Assembly (NCBI GenBank): GCA_025936825.1
Contig: JAICSO010000018.1
Location: 1 to 64,000 of the forward strand
Direction of reading: 5' to 3'
Origin: Terriglobales bacterium
GTDB taxonomy: Bacteria; Acidobacteriota; Terriglobia; Terriglobales; Acidobacteriaceae
Length of the DNA stretch: 64,000 nucleotides
A program made the translations under genes and the position numbers. A model generated the notes under the pieces. It was not told where the DNA came from. It did not search any database and was given only the letters and a program-made list of their open reading frames with translations. Positions 16,646-24,675 of the stretch are shown here, one piece after another. The first letter of the stretch is position 1. Every line of letters begins with the position of its first letter.

Positions 16646-17429
16646 CGATACCTCTACAGAACGGTTACAGCCTGAGATGAAGCTTCCGGTGTCAGTAGTA
16701 CCAATGCAGCAGGCCACAGAGCGCGTGATCCTGACAATGGGCGGCAAAGGGGGAGTCGGTAAGACTAGCTTCATGCTCGCACTTGCCGAATGGTTCGCCA
16801 CGCAGAAAGTCGAAGCCAAGTTGCTCGACCTCGACTCCGAGAACAAGACTCGTGGCAGCCTGTCGCACTACTTCAACAGAGGCGCGATAAAAGTAAACAT
16901 CCACACAGCAGCAGGCCTGGATTCGTTCGTTGACTACATCGAGGGTGGCACTTCGATTCTGTTGGCCGACATGGGAGCCAGCTCTGGCCAGGTCACATAC
17001 GGCTGGTTTGATTCCATGTTCGAGGACGTTCAGGCACTCGGCGTCAGCTTTACTGCAATCGGAATCGTCACGCCCGATCCCGCCAGTGTTGAAAGCGTGT
17101 TGAGTTGGGCTGCACACCTGCAAGATCGGGTCGAGTACATCATCGTAGAGAATGCGATCGCTTATCCGGCAGATTTCACCTACTGGCGCAAGAGCGAACA
17201 GGCTCACCGATTCCGCCAGGCTTTTAATCCCGTTGTGCTGACGATGGAGTTCCGTCTGCCGGAACTGGAAAATGCGGCTCGACAGCACGGAATCACTCTC
17301 AGCGAGATCGCCGAGCGCAAGCACGGCATACACGAACTGCAACGGGCTTCGCTCGTGCTTCGCGCTCAGAGCTACCGCAGGCGACTGTTCGAGGAAATTG
17401 AGAAAGCGAAACATCTGCTCTTGCCATGA
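16638..17429 (+). CDS. ParA/MinD-type ATPase of the mobile element
   Basis: The start is ATG 16638, with GGGAGAG just upstream and an 8-bp overlap with the preceding gene. The protein has a deviant Walker A motif (GGKGGVGKTS) in its N-terminal third, then LLDLDSENKT and a Walker-B-like strand SILLADMGASSG, typical of ParA/MinD/TraL-type ATPases. The 263 residues suit the family. In this setting, between a putative DNA-binding protein and a membrane protein in a MobF element, it could act in partition or, like IncP TraL, in transfer. The next gene overlaps by ATGA, so the three genes form one operon. Confidence 0.8.
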   Translation: MTSDTSTERLQPEMKLPVSVVPMQQATERVILTMGGKGGVGKTSFMLALAEWFATQKVEAKLLDLDSENKTRGSLSHYFNRGAIKVNIHTAAGLDSFVDYIEGGTSILLADMGASSGQVTYGWFDSMFEDVQALGVSFTAIGIVTPDPASVESVLSWAAHLQDRVEYIIVENAIAYPADFTYWRKSEQAHRFRQAFNPVVLTMEFRLPELENAARQHGITLSEIAERKHGIHELQRASLVLRAQSYRRRLFEEIEKAKHLLLP

Positions 17430-18274
17430 ACGACGAAGGCAAAATCGCAGACCGGACCTTCAAAGAAGCGGATTTCATAGACGAGATCGCGGAACTACTG
17501 CCAGCGGAACAGCGCCCATTGTGGTATCGCGACATGGCGCATCTTCGCCGCCTGCCCGCCGAGGACGAGCTACTGCGAATTGCACGCGCGATGGGATTTC
17601 TGGCGCTGATTACGAGGCAAGCCCCGGTTGCAATTGCTCAAGAGCGCGAAAAACTGATGGCAGCCTTAGAACACGCAATCAGCTCAACGAATGCAGCCCG
17701 CCAGGACACGATCAGGTTCCATCGTGAAGTCGAAAAGCGCTTGGCTACTATGCCCCAAGAAATAGCGGAAGGCATGAACCCGGCAGCCGTCGCTGCCATA
17801 CTCGCTGAAAGTCTGCGCCAGCAGTTCGCGCAAAGCGGCCTACCTGAAACTGCTCAAGCACTCGCTATCATCGGCAAGACCACCGCACAAACCGCAACTG
17901 AATTTGACCGTTCCTCACGGCAGCTACTCAATGATTGGAGGAACACCTCAAAACGATTTAGCGACGCTTTCGCCGATATGCGGGAAATGATCGACGATAC
18001 AACAGAAGCGGCAAGAGAAGCGGCGCAAGCATTAACCAAGACGTTCCTCAGGGAATATAGATGGTCGGTTCTGATGCTATGCGCGTCAGCACTGATGCTC
18101 GGATTCAGTCTGGGAATTATCTGGCATCGCTGGATTAGCTCAACGGGGTCAAGCCCGTCTTCAAATATTCCAACGACTTCTCAGCCCTCAGCCATAGAGC
18201 CACATCCTTCTGCCAGCAGTCAGCAAGAACACAAACCACATCCGCCGAGACCACGCCATGAGACCGCCCAATGA
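17426..18274 (+). CDS. Membrane-anchored coiled-coil protein of the mobile element
   Basis: The ATG overlaps the stop of the ParA gene (ATGA). The 282-residue protein is mainly helical, with a long predicted coiled coil (about residues 65-210, for example DTIRFHREVEKRLATM). One membrane helix follows (WSVLMLCASALMLGFSLGII, about 215-235), then a Ser/Pro/His-rich tail. The shape recalls conjugation or mobilisation accessory proteins encoded after the ATPase, but there is no recognisable family. It is likely anchored in the inner membrane. Its 3' end is 300 bp before the integrase start chosen here. Confidence 0.6.
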   Translation: MNDEGKIADRTFKEADFIDEIAELLPAEQRPLWYRDMAHLRRLPAEDELLRIARAMGFLALITRQAPVAIAQEREKLMAALEHAISSTNAARQDTIRFHREVEKRLATMPQEIAEGMNPAAVAAILAESLRQQFAQSGLPETAQALAIIGKTTAQTATEFDRSSRQLLNDWRNTSKRFSDAFADMREMIDDTTEAAREAAQALTKTFLREYRWSVLMLCASALMLGFSLGIIWHRWISSTGSSPSSNIPTTSQPSAIEPHPSASSQQEHKPHPPRPRHETAQ

Positions 18275-18531
18275 AACTGCCACTCCCAACAATCCGCATG
18301 ACGCCAGCCCGAACAAACCGCAGGTAAATTCTTCTTTCGTTTCTCCGGGCAGCAAACCGGAACCGCGAAGGCTCCGTCAAGGGACAAGTCCGCTGACGCG
18401 GTTCGCTCCGCTCACCCGTGACCGACCCTTCGCCGTTCCCGTCCAACCCGCCGCTACGAAACGCAAGAAGAAAAACGAAGTATCGCCCACAATCGAACTC
18501 GCAAACGTCGCTTCATCCGCAGGACATTCGG

Positions 18532-18570
18532 GTACAATCATGCTGCCATCCGTCCCGCAGACAAGGAGAT
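18532..18570 (+). promoter_or_regulatory. Likely integrase promoter -10 and ribosome-binding site
   Basis: TACAAT within GGGTACAATC at about 18532-18537 is a good -10 box without a clear -35. AAGGAGAT at 18563-18570 precedes TTG 18576 at normal spacing, and this pair decides the integrase start. Confidence 0.45.
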
Positions 18571-18575
18571 TTCCT

Positions 18576-19748
18576 TTGAAGCGGAAACGGTATCAAGCCG
18601 GTTCTTTACACCGGAAGAAAAGAAACAGAGGTTCAGACGTGTGGGTATTGCGATATCGCGAGTCGCGGCAGGGCGGCGCTCAAGCACATCGCAGCATCAT
18701 CATCGGAACAGTTGATGAATACCCCACGAAGGCCAAGGCTCAGAAGGCTGCCGAGGCGCTTCGTTTAACCCTCAACAGCGACTACAAACCTGCAAGTGTC
18801 TCCACCATAGCAACACTCGTTGACAGGTACATCCTTGAAGCAATGCCTGAACGCTACTCGACTACCAAAAGCTACACCTCCTATTTGAACGGGTTCATCA
18901 AGCCAAAATGGGGCGATTATGACCTCGTTACTCTGGGCCAGAACCCATTCTGGGTGGAGAAGTGGCTTCGAGCATTACCGAACGCACCGAAAACCAAAGC
19001 ACACATTAAGGGCCTCATGCACCGCTTGTACGAGTACGCAATGAAATGGCGCATGATGTCCATTCAACGAAACCCCATGCAGTTGGTCGAAGTGAAAGGT
19101 GTCTCCAGAAGAATGCGAAAGCCGAAGGTATTGACGGTGAGGCAATATCATTTGCTCTTACCGCTAATTCCGGAACCTTATCGCACGATGGTGGTAATCG
19201 CTCAATGCCTAGGCCTCAGAATTAGCGAAATTCTCGGCCTGCAATGGCGCGATGTTGATTTTGAATCGCTTGTTCTTCGAGTCGAAAGAGGAGTGGTTCA
19301 GGGTCATGTGGATCGCGTCAAAAGCGAATATTCCGAAGACGATGTTCCACTTGATCCTGCAATTGCAGACGTATTGCGGCACTGGCAAAAAGACTGCCCC
19401 GCAAGTGCTGAGGGCTGGTTATTCGCGAATCCAGCAACCCACAAGCCGTATCACGCTAGTGAAATCTGCAAAAACTACATACGGCCCGCGGCAGAAAAGC
19501 TCGGACTCGGGAAAATTGGCTGGCACACCTTTCGCCACACCTACAGGACGTTGCTTGATGAAACAGGCGCGCCCATGAAGGTGCAGCAGGAGCTAATGCG
19601 CCACGCCAACATTCAGACCACTATGAACGTGTACGGATCGGCGATGTTGGAAACTAAGCGAACTGCGAACAGCAAGATCGTTCGCATGGTTCTCTTTCCG
19701 TCAATTCCAAGGAAAAATGAAAAGGGCCGCTCGTCAGCAGCCTCTTAA
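18576..19748 (+). CDS. Tyrosine recombinase / phage-type integrase
   Basis: The frame is open from 18258, but the strong AAGGAG before TTG 18576 and the typical integrase opening (KRKRYQAGSLHRKKRNRGSD) identify that start, giving about 390 residues. An N-terminal SAM-like core-binding domain (about 75-170) is followed by the catalytic domain. It holds the first Arg in CLGLRISEILGLQW, the HxxR box in WHTFRHTYR, a late His in LMRHANIQTT and the nucleophile Tyr in MNVYGSAM. The stop is 57 bp from tRNA-fMet, the usual position for an integrase next to its attachment site. Related short repeats (TGTTCCC or GTGAACA) flank the tRNA on both sides and could be its arm-type sites. It appears intact. 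Confidence 0.9.
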   Translation: MKRKRYQAGSLHRKKRNRGSDVWVLRYRESRQGGAQAHRSIIIGTVDEYPTKAKAQKAAEALRLTLNSDYKPASVSTIATLVDRYILEAMPERYSTTKSYTSYLNGFIKPKWGDYDLVTLGQNPFWVEKWLRALPNAPKTKAHIKGLMHRLYEYAMKWRMMSIQRNPMQLVEVKGVSRRMRKPKVLTVRQYHLLLPLIPEPYRTMVVIAQCLGLRISEILGLQWRDVDFESLVLRVERGVVQGHVDRVKSEYSEDDVPLDPAIADVLRHWQKDCPASAEGWLFANPATHKPYHASEICKNYIRPAAEKLGLGKIGWHTFRHTYRTLLDETGAPMKVQQELMRHANIQTTMNVYGSAMLETKRTANSKIVRMVLFPSIPRKNEKGRSSAAS

Positions 19749-19765
19749 TGTTCCCTATTGTTCCC
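19749..19765. repeat. Two TGTTCCC repeats, candidate integrase arm sites
   Basis: TGTTCCC occurs at 19749-19755 and 19759-19765, 10 bp apart, between the integrase stop and tRNA-fMet. The reverse complement GGGAACA is the same as the last repeat of the array at 21470-21512. Confidence 0.55.
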
Positions 19766-19805
19766 TCGCCGTTTGGGGCGATTCCTCGTAACCTGCTGAA
19801 TCTTT

Positions 19806-19882
<77 letters not shown>

Positions 19883-19934
19883 ATGTAATGCTATCACAGG
19901 TTTAGCGTGATTCTCTCGCGACCCAAATACAATT

Positions 19935-19953
19935 TGTGAACAAAATGTGAACA
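19935..19953. repeat. Two TGTGAACA repeats, candidate left arm sites
   Basis: TGTGAACA occurs at 19935-19942 and 19946-19953, spaced 11 bp, about 54 bp inside the left att core. The same octamer occurs twice at the other end of the islet. Confidence 0.65.
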
Positions 19954-20021
19954 AAATTCACTTCCTGCGTTCCGCAGATTCGCACTTCCAATAGAGCCGA
20001 GGAGCCGTACTTTGCGACGGT

Positions 20022-20993
20022 CTATGGGATCTCTTGCTTGATAATTCTCGCTTTCGGTTTGTTCCAGTCGGAGACATCCAGTTCGACATCGACCGTAAGA
20101 ACGGGAAAATCGATCGCATAGAACTCATATCGAAGATCCCAGATCCCTCTCGTGATCGGCAGCAAGGGCGCTTGATCGAGATCAAGCGCCGTGTTCAGAA
20201 GTACCTGTCTCTCTTCAGGCATTGCCACAAGCTCAACCATCGCTCCGCTGGCGGGAGGAACCGACAGAATCAGGCTGCCCGGCTTGCTATAGGTGCCGAC
20301 ACAAAGCATGTCGAAGGCTTCCCACGACTTGGGAAAGATCGTGTGGGAAAAACCTGGTCTTGCTGTGGTCTTTAATGGGCTTCTGATCGGGCACGGAGTC
20401 AATGGCCCTCCAGAAGGCCCAAGCTGGGAGAGTCTAGCAGTAGCCTCCAAGGCAGCAATATCGGGACGTTGATTCCACACATCCATGTACAAGAATTGCC
20501 CCACTAGATTTCCATACCGAATAACTCTGTCCTCAAAGCGAAGCCCGTCTGCTCGTAAGCGTCGGGAGTAGTCGGTCATCCATTTCGCGCGATCGAGAAC
20601 TCGCTCGACCGTCGCGCAGCAATCGCTAACGTCAAGAAATGTTTCGGTGTTGATTCCCATGTACTTGAGTAGTCCTTCAGACAGGATGCCGTCTTGATTA
20701 ACGACCAGTATTTGGTCAAAGCCGAGCGAATATGCGATCGCCAACTCCTGATTCGAGAACAATGATCCTCGATACTTCCCGCAGGGGAGCATCTCACGGC
20801 GAAAATTAACGAACAAATAGCAGTCGCTGTTCTTCAACTCTCGAATGATTCCGCGATTGATATCCAGGATAGTCTGAACATCCACGGCGATGTAGACGTC
20901 AAAACCACGAGTTTCAAGGAGCTTGCCCAGTCTTCGAGCAACTTCTTGTTCCTCCGGTCGTTGACCGCAGCTAAGAAACACCCTGGCTTTCAT
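20022..20993 (-). CDS. TIR-like domain protein, candidate defence effector
   Basis: Residues about 1-130 have a TIR/SEFIR-like Rossmann pattern: first strand KARVFLSCGQRPEE, a helix, strand FDVYIAVDVQ, a helix ending at a third strand SDCYLFVNFRRE, then SLFSNQELAIAYSLG and QILVVNQDG. Glu83, in the helix after a Ser-containing loop, sits where NAD-cleaving TIR domains carry their catalytic Glu; this is inference. Residues about 150-323 form an unrecognised, strand-rich second domain. The ATG at 20993 begins at the first TIR strand but has no clear ribosome-binding site. The open frame reaches 21074, overlapping the upstream gene, so coupling from that gene is possible. It is the second gene of a two-gene operon inside the tRNA islet, a typical setting for anti-phage systems. 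It is not recognisably Thoeris: no ThsA-like gene is present. Confidence 0.6.
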   Translation of the reverse strand: MKARVFLSCGQRPEEQEVARRLGKLLETRGFDVYIAVDVQTILDINRGIIRELKNSDCYLFVNFRREMLPCGKYRGSLFSNQELAIAYSLGFDQILVVNQDGILSEGLLKYMGINTETFLDVSDCCATVERVLDRAKWMTDYSRRLRADGLRFEDRVIRYGNLVGQFLYMDVWNQRPDIAALEATARLSQLGPSGGPLTPCPIRSPLKTTARPGFSHTIFPKSWEAFDMLCVGTYSKPGSLILSVPPASGAMVELVAMPEERQVLLNTALDLDQAPLLPITRGIWDLRYEFYAIDFPVLTVDVELDVSDWNKPKARIIKQEIP

Positions 20994-21024
20994 TCTGGGT
21001 AGTATGCCAGAACGGAGTGTGGTT

Positions 21025-21444
21025 CTACTGTACAGTGCATTGACGAGACGACCAGGGTACTCCTTTCGCCCCATGTTCAGCCCAGAGGGCTATTTTCTCG
21101 AACGGAACGTTCAGTGTAGTTTTCCGATTCTCGTCATAGACAACGAGCGAAAGCCGGAAGTCCGCGGAATCGAGCAACCAGAACAGGTTTTCTAACCGCT
21201 TCTGCCTTAGGCAGTCGATTCCTTTTGGACCTACCTCAAGCAGGTAGACCGTGTGCGTGTTGAAATCTATGTCCCACGCATCTGCCACGAGTGGAAGCCG
21301 TCTGGGGTGATCCTCGCTAGCTAGATATGCTAGAAATCCGCCGAGCGTGAACCCACGCGGTGATTTCGAGCCTGTCACGTAGTGCCAACATCGGGAATCA
21401 TCCGCCTCAATGATTTGTCTAACAACATCGTCATTCGCCGTCAT
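21025..21444 (-). CDS. Unknown 139-aa protein, partner of the TIR-like gene
   Basis: The ATG at 21444 has a strong ribosome-binding site (AAGGAGAGAGGCG). The protein is mixed alpha/beta, beginning MTANDDVVRQIIEADDSRC. It has a central strand-rich part (LVADAWDIDFNTHTVYLLEV) and a later segment RLSLVVYDENRKTTLNVPF. No family is recognised. A D-x(n)-E-V-G-x-K arrangement in the middle is only superficially like a PD-(D/E)XK nuclease and is not claimed. The stop is 31 bp before the TIR-like start, so the genes are almost certainly co-transcribed. By position it may be the sensor, regulator or partner of the TIR-like protein. Confidence 0.6.
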   Translation of the reverse strand: MTANDDVVRQIIEADDSRCWHYVTGSKSPRGFTLGGFLAYLASEDHPRRLPLVADAWDIDFNTHTVYLLEVGPKGIDCLRQKRLENLFWLLDSADFRLSLVVYDENRKTTLNVPFEKIALWAEHGAKGVPWSSRQCTVQ

Positions 21445-21469
21445 CGCCTCTCTCCTTCAAATCACTTTT

Positions 21470-21512
21470 TGTGAACAGGACTGTGAACAATTGAGTGAAC
21501 AAAATGGGAACA
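21470..21512. repeat. Four phased GTGAACA-type repeats, candidate right arm sites
   Basis: TGTGAACA at 21470-21477 and 21482-21489, AGTGAACA at 21494-21501 and TGGGAACA at 21505-21512 are spaced 12, 12 and 11 bp, one helical turn apart. They lie about 95 bp inside the right att core and upstream of the two-gene operon, so they could also influence its promoter. Confidence 0.7.
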
Positions 21513-21606
21513 AAACGCGCAAACTACCGCTCTAACATTTTCAATGGGTTACAAGGTGGATCCGAAGAGAGGGTCAACGGAATCAACGGCTTAGAAATTT
21601 GCTCGA

Positions 21607-21648
21607 TGGGTTATGAGCCCAACGAGCTACCAGACTGCTCCACCCCGC
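21607..21648 (-). repeat. att core copy 2 (orphan 5' half of tRNA-fMet)
   Basis: This is an exact 42-bp copy of 19840-19881. It lacks the T arm and the 3' acceptor strand, so it is not a tRNA gene. It lies directly downstream of the promoter at 21655-21683 and marks the right end of the islet. Confidence 0.9.
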
Positions 21649-21654
21649 AGTTCG

Positions 21655-21683
21655 ATGATAGCAACCGTGTTCTGGAGCGTCAA
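21655..21683 (-). promoter_or_regulatory. Stranded tRNA-fMet promoter
   Basis: On the minus strand TTGACG (21683-21678), a 17-bp spacer and TATCAT (21660-21655) make an almost ideal sigma-70 promoter. Its start point would fall at the edge of the orphan tRNA half. It looks like the original tRNA-fMet promoter, now separated from the intact tRNA by the islet. Confidence 0.7.
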
Positions 21684-21861
21684 ACGGCCGCAGCAACATT
21701 TCTGTACAGCTTGTGCTGTTTGAGATTTACAGATTAGAAGGATTTTTGTAGCGAGCCATAGAAGTGCGGCTTTTGTTGGCAGCATGAAAACGGTCTAATG
21801 ATCGAGGACACCGCGTTGCACATGGCAAACTCGTTCTGAAAAGCCAGCACTATTCGGGCGC

Positions 21862-22692
21862 TTACGATTTTGAGCTTCTGACGCTGGTCTTCAGCTTGCG
21901 CACTTCGTCGAGATTCAATCGTCGGAATTCGCCGGGAGGAACGTCGAGAGTTAAGGGGCCGTAGCGGACCCGCTTGATCTTCTCGACGTGGTGTCCTATC
22001 TCTTCGAACATCTTTCTGAGCTGGCGATTTTTGCCTTCGATCAGGGTGACCTCGTACCACGGGTTCTCGGACTCCTTGATCACGCGGATCTTGGCAGGGC
22101 CAGTGCGGACTCCCTGGCGTTCCGATAGGCGAGCCCGCCGTGAACCAGGTTTGGTCGGACCGCCCGAAGCAGCGTTCGTTTGTGCCTCGCTCGATCCCAA
22201 TCCAACGCGTGACTCCGGAATCATTAGTCCACGGCGCAGCTTCTGCAGTCCAGCTTCACTCGGCATCCCGGCAATTTTCACGAGGTAGACTTTTTCTACG
22301 TGCGAGGCAGCTTTCATCAGTGCGTGCGCCAGTTCGCCATCATTGGTGAGGAGCAACAAGCCTTCGCTGCCATAGTCGAGGCGGCCCACGGGATAGACAC
22401 GCGCATGAATCCCACGCAGAAGGTTCATCACGGTCGGCCGCCCCTGGGGATCGCTCACCGTCGTCACATATCCCTTGGGCTTGTTCATCAACAGATAGGT
22501 GTGCTGCTCTGCGCCGCGCAGCAACTTGCCATTGACTCGGATGTGGTCGTTCTCGGGATCAGCCTTTGTACCGAGCTCGGTGATGGTCCGTCCGTTCACC
22601 TCAACTAGACCCGAGGTGATCATCTCCTCGGCTTTGCGTCGCGAGGCGATGCCGGCGGCGGCAATGATTTTTTGCAGGCGTTCGGCTGACAT
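21862..22692 (-). CDS. rluB: 23S rRNA pseudouridine synthase, RluB-like
   Basis: An N-terminal S4 RNA-binding domain (ERLQKIIAAAGIASRRKAEE) is followed by the RsuA/RluB catalytic domain. The catalytic Asp is in VGRLDYGSEGLLLLTNDG. The partner motif EGKNRQLRKMFEEIG and the MNKPKGYVTT segment are also present. These enzymes isomerise a uridine in the 23S peptidyl-transferase region. A Ser/Thr/Gly-rich insert of about 25 residues (EAQTNAASGGPTKPGSRR) lies between the core motifs. It is the last gene of the minus-strand block M50-trpS-scpA-scpB-rluB, 93 bp after scpB. The tRNA islet ends some 200 bp beyond its stop. Confidence 0.88.
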   Translation of the reverse strand: MSAERLQKIIAAAGIASRRKAEEMITSGLVEVNGRTITELGTKADPENDHIRVNGKLLRGAEQHTYLLMNKPKGYVTTVSDPQGRPTVMNLLRGIHARVYPVGRLDYGSEGLLLLTNDGELAHALMKAASHVEKVYLVKIAGMPSEAGLQKLRRGLMIPESRVGLGSSEAQTNAASGGPTKPGSRRARLSERQGVRTGPAKIRVIKESENPWYEVTLIEGKNRQLRKMFEEIGHHVEKIKRVRYGPLTLDVPPGEFRRLNLDEVRKLKTSVRSSKS

Positions 22693-22785
22693 GCTAACGA
22701 AAGAGTATCAGGAACTTCGTCCAAATTGCCTTCACGATTGCGGGGAGACTGCGACTGTGGTCGCTGATTGACGCGAAAATGAGAC

Positions 22786-23505
22786 TCACGCGCTTTTTTC
22801 GGCTTCCGCCTGGCTAGCTTCTGCGGGATTTTCGGCCGCGTCGGTGCTGTTTTGTTGCGTATCAGCTTGTTCCGTTGAGTTTGGCATGAATTCGGCGGTA
22901 GCGGCCGCAGTGTTTTCCGCCGGCAACAGATCGCTTTGGAATGACTCCGCGACCAATTTCTCGAACTCTTCCATGCTGGGAAGTTCGTTGACGTCTTTCA
23001 ATCCGAAGCGGAGCAGGAATTCTTTCGTGGTCTTATAGAGGATGGGGCGGCCAACTACCTCTTTGCGGCCTGAAGTAGTGATCAGCTTGCGTTCCAGCAG
23101 CGTTGCGATTACACCGCTGGAATCCACACCGCGGATTTGGCTGATTTCAGGTACGGTGACCGGTTGCTTATAAGCGATGACAGCCAATGTCTCCAACGCA
23201 GGCAATGAAAGGCGGATCGGCGGCTTCAGGCTCTTCGCGAACGAGCGCACTAGGTCGTGCTGCTCGGGCTTGGTGGACATGCGGTATCCGCCGGCAACTT
23301 CGCGAATTTCGATACCGTGCACGTCGGTGGAGTATTCCACCTTAAGTTCGGTCAACGCTCGTAAAACTTCCGAGCGGAGTTCGGTTGCATCGGCGATGCC
23401 GGATGAATCCTTCACCAATTGGGCCATCTGGTCCACGGTGATTGGCGTTTCGGCCGCGTAAATGATGGCTTCGAGTTGTGGCTTGAGGCTCATGTTGAGG
23501 ACCAT
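22786..23505 (-). CDS. scpB: Segregation and condensation protein B
   Basis: The product shows ScpB's two winged-helix domains: MSLKPQLEAIIYAAETPITV at the N-terminus, and later ALETLAVIAYKQPVTVPEIS then RGVDSSGVIATLLERKLI with VGRPILYKTTKEFLLRFGL. ScpB binds ScpA and SMC to form the bacterial condensin. The Ala/Glu/Gln-rich C-terminal tail of about 45 residues is a normal extension. Either ATG 23505 or ATG 23493 could be the start; the shorter fits the family better. scpA lies upstream, separated by an inverted repeat. Confidence 0.92.
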   Translation of the reverse strand: MVLNMSLKPQLEAIIYAAETPITVDQMAQLVKDSSGIADATELRSEVLRALTELKVEYSTDVHGIEIREVAGGYRMSTKPEQHDLVRSFAKSLKPPIRLSLPALETLAVIAYKQPVTVPEISQIRGVDSSGVIATLLERKLITTSGRKEVVGRPILYKTTKEFLLRFGLKDVNELPSMEEFEKLVAESFQSDLLPAENTAAATAEFMPNSTEQADTQQNSTDAAENPAEASQAEAEKSA

Positions 23506-23528
23506 TGAGTCATTAAATCATCGGATCG

Positions 23529-23576
23529 TTGAATCATTGTTCCGGGCGTATGCGCCTGTTGTATTCAATGATTCAA
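23529..23576. repeat. Inverted repeat between scpA and scpB
   Basis: TTGAATCATTG (23529-23539) and CAATGATTCAA (23566-23576) are perfect 11-bp inverted arms. Additional AATGATTCAATGACT-like repeats lie alongside, and a GGGCGTATGCGCC hairpin sits inside. This looks like a dispersed, non-coding repeat. Confidence 0.5.
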
Positions 23577-23608
23577 TGACTAAATGATTCAATTCTCCAA
23601 GCTCCGTT

Positions 23609-24490
23609 TCATCTCCAATCGTCTCTTACCGCTTCCTGGTTCTTCATCACTTCTTCGAAGTGCGAATGTTTGCGAATCAGGATTTCGCCGAACAGTCGCT
23701 CCTGCCGAAGTTGGATTGCCTGTAGGCGCACGAGTTCCAAAAGCGCCAGGAACATGCACACCAGTGCCTGCCGCGACTGCACGCCAGAAAGCATCTGCTT
23801 CAGACGGATTGGGCGATCTTCAAGCGTGAGCCGGCGCCGTAGATACGTGATCATCTGGGCGACGGTGACCGTCTCCTCGTTGACCTCGATCATCGGCCGC
23901 GTGCGTACGCGCTCGAGCACCTGCTGGAACGTCTTCACCAGGTCAATGACGTCGGCGGCGATCTCCGGTTCGGCGCCTTCAGACTGCATGAACTCACGGA
24001 TTGCGGGGTTCGTACGCACCGCGTCTTCGATTTGCTGTTTCTGGAGAAGCATTTGAGCGGCGGACTTGAACTTCTCGTGCTCGATCAGCCGGTTCACCAG
24101 TTCCGCGCGCGGGTCTTCCTGCGCTTCAGAGGCGACGGCCGGATCGCGCGGCAGCAACATCTTCGACTTGATGTGAATCAGGACGGCGGCCATATAGATG
24201 AACTCGGCCGCAACATTCACGTCCAGTTCTCGGAGGCGTTCTACGTAGGTCAGATATTGCGCAGTGATCTTCGCGATGGGAATGTCGTAAATGTCGATGT
24301 CCTGCTTGCGGATGAGGTCGAGCAGGAGATCGAGCGGGCCTTCGTAGACATCGGTGACGCTGACGGCGAAGGGAAAGTCGCTGTCGTTCTTGGACGCAAC
24401 CGGGACCGGACCGGCACCGGAAGCCGTCCTCGTCGCGTTTTCTGCGACGTGGTTTTGATCTTCTGTCCGAATTTGCGCTTCCCGCGCCAT
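23609..24490 (-). CDS. scpA: Segregation and condensation protein A
   Basis: The core begins VYEGPLDLLLDLIRKQDIDI, the standard kleisin N-terminal motif that contacts SMC. It continues PIAKITAQYLTYVERL and AAEFIYMAAVLIHIKSKMLL. The C-terminal winged helix (GEILIRKHSHFEEVM) binds the other SMC head. The first 45 residues are a low-complexity extension. It is upstream of scpB and downstream of trpS, separated from trpS by a hairpin cluster. Confidence 0.92.
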   Translation of the reverse strand: MAREAQIRTEDQNHVAENATRTASGAGPVPVASKNDSDFPFAVSVTDVYEGPLDLLLDLIRKQDIDIYDIPIAKITAQYLTYVERLRELDVNVAAEFIYMAAVLIHIKSKMLLPRDPAVASEAQEDPRAELVNRLIEHEKFKSAAQMLLQKQQIEDAVRTNPAIREFMQSEGAEPEIAADVIDLVKTFQQVLERVRTRPMIEVNEETVTVAQMITYLRRRLTLEDRPIRLKQMLSGVQSRQALVCMFLALLELVRLQAIQLRQERLFGEILIRKHSHFEEVMKNQEAVRDDWR

Positions 24491-24675
24491 GTGGGTAGTG
24501 CCGTCCCTCCGGGACTCGGTCGTCCATCTGTCTACCCGGGGCTTACGCCCCGGGCTTTATTCTTACGCCGCTTTGCGGCTGATCTGTCCACCCGTCGAAC
24601 AACTACAAACCATTTGTCATCCTGAGGCGGCTTCAGCCGCCGAAGGACCTATGCATTTCGATTCAGTCCTTGCAT
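24491..24675. repeat. Cluster of three hairpin repeats
   Basis: Perfect hairpins are CCCGGGGC-TTAC-GCCCCGGG (24535-24554), GCCGC-TTT-GCGGC (around 24567-24579) and GGCGGC-TTCA-GCCGCC (around 24626-24641). The last is within TGTCATCCTGAGG...GAAGGACCTATGCA, a dispersed repeat often seen in Acidobacteriota (my recollection, not searched). They separate trpS from scpA and could slow or end transcription. Confidence 0.6.

Noticed and set aside
18258-18575. N-terminal extension of the integrase frame
   Set aside because: The extra 106 residues are low-complexity Pro/Lys-rich. The TTG at 18576 has a strong ribosome-binding site and the family-typical beginning.
21025-21444. PD-(D/E)XK nuclease reading of the 139-aa islet protein
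   Set aside because: Only a loose D...EVGPK pattern is present; spacing and secondary structure cannot be confirmed by eye.
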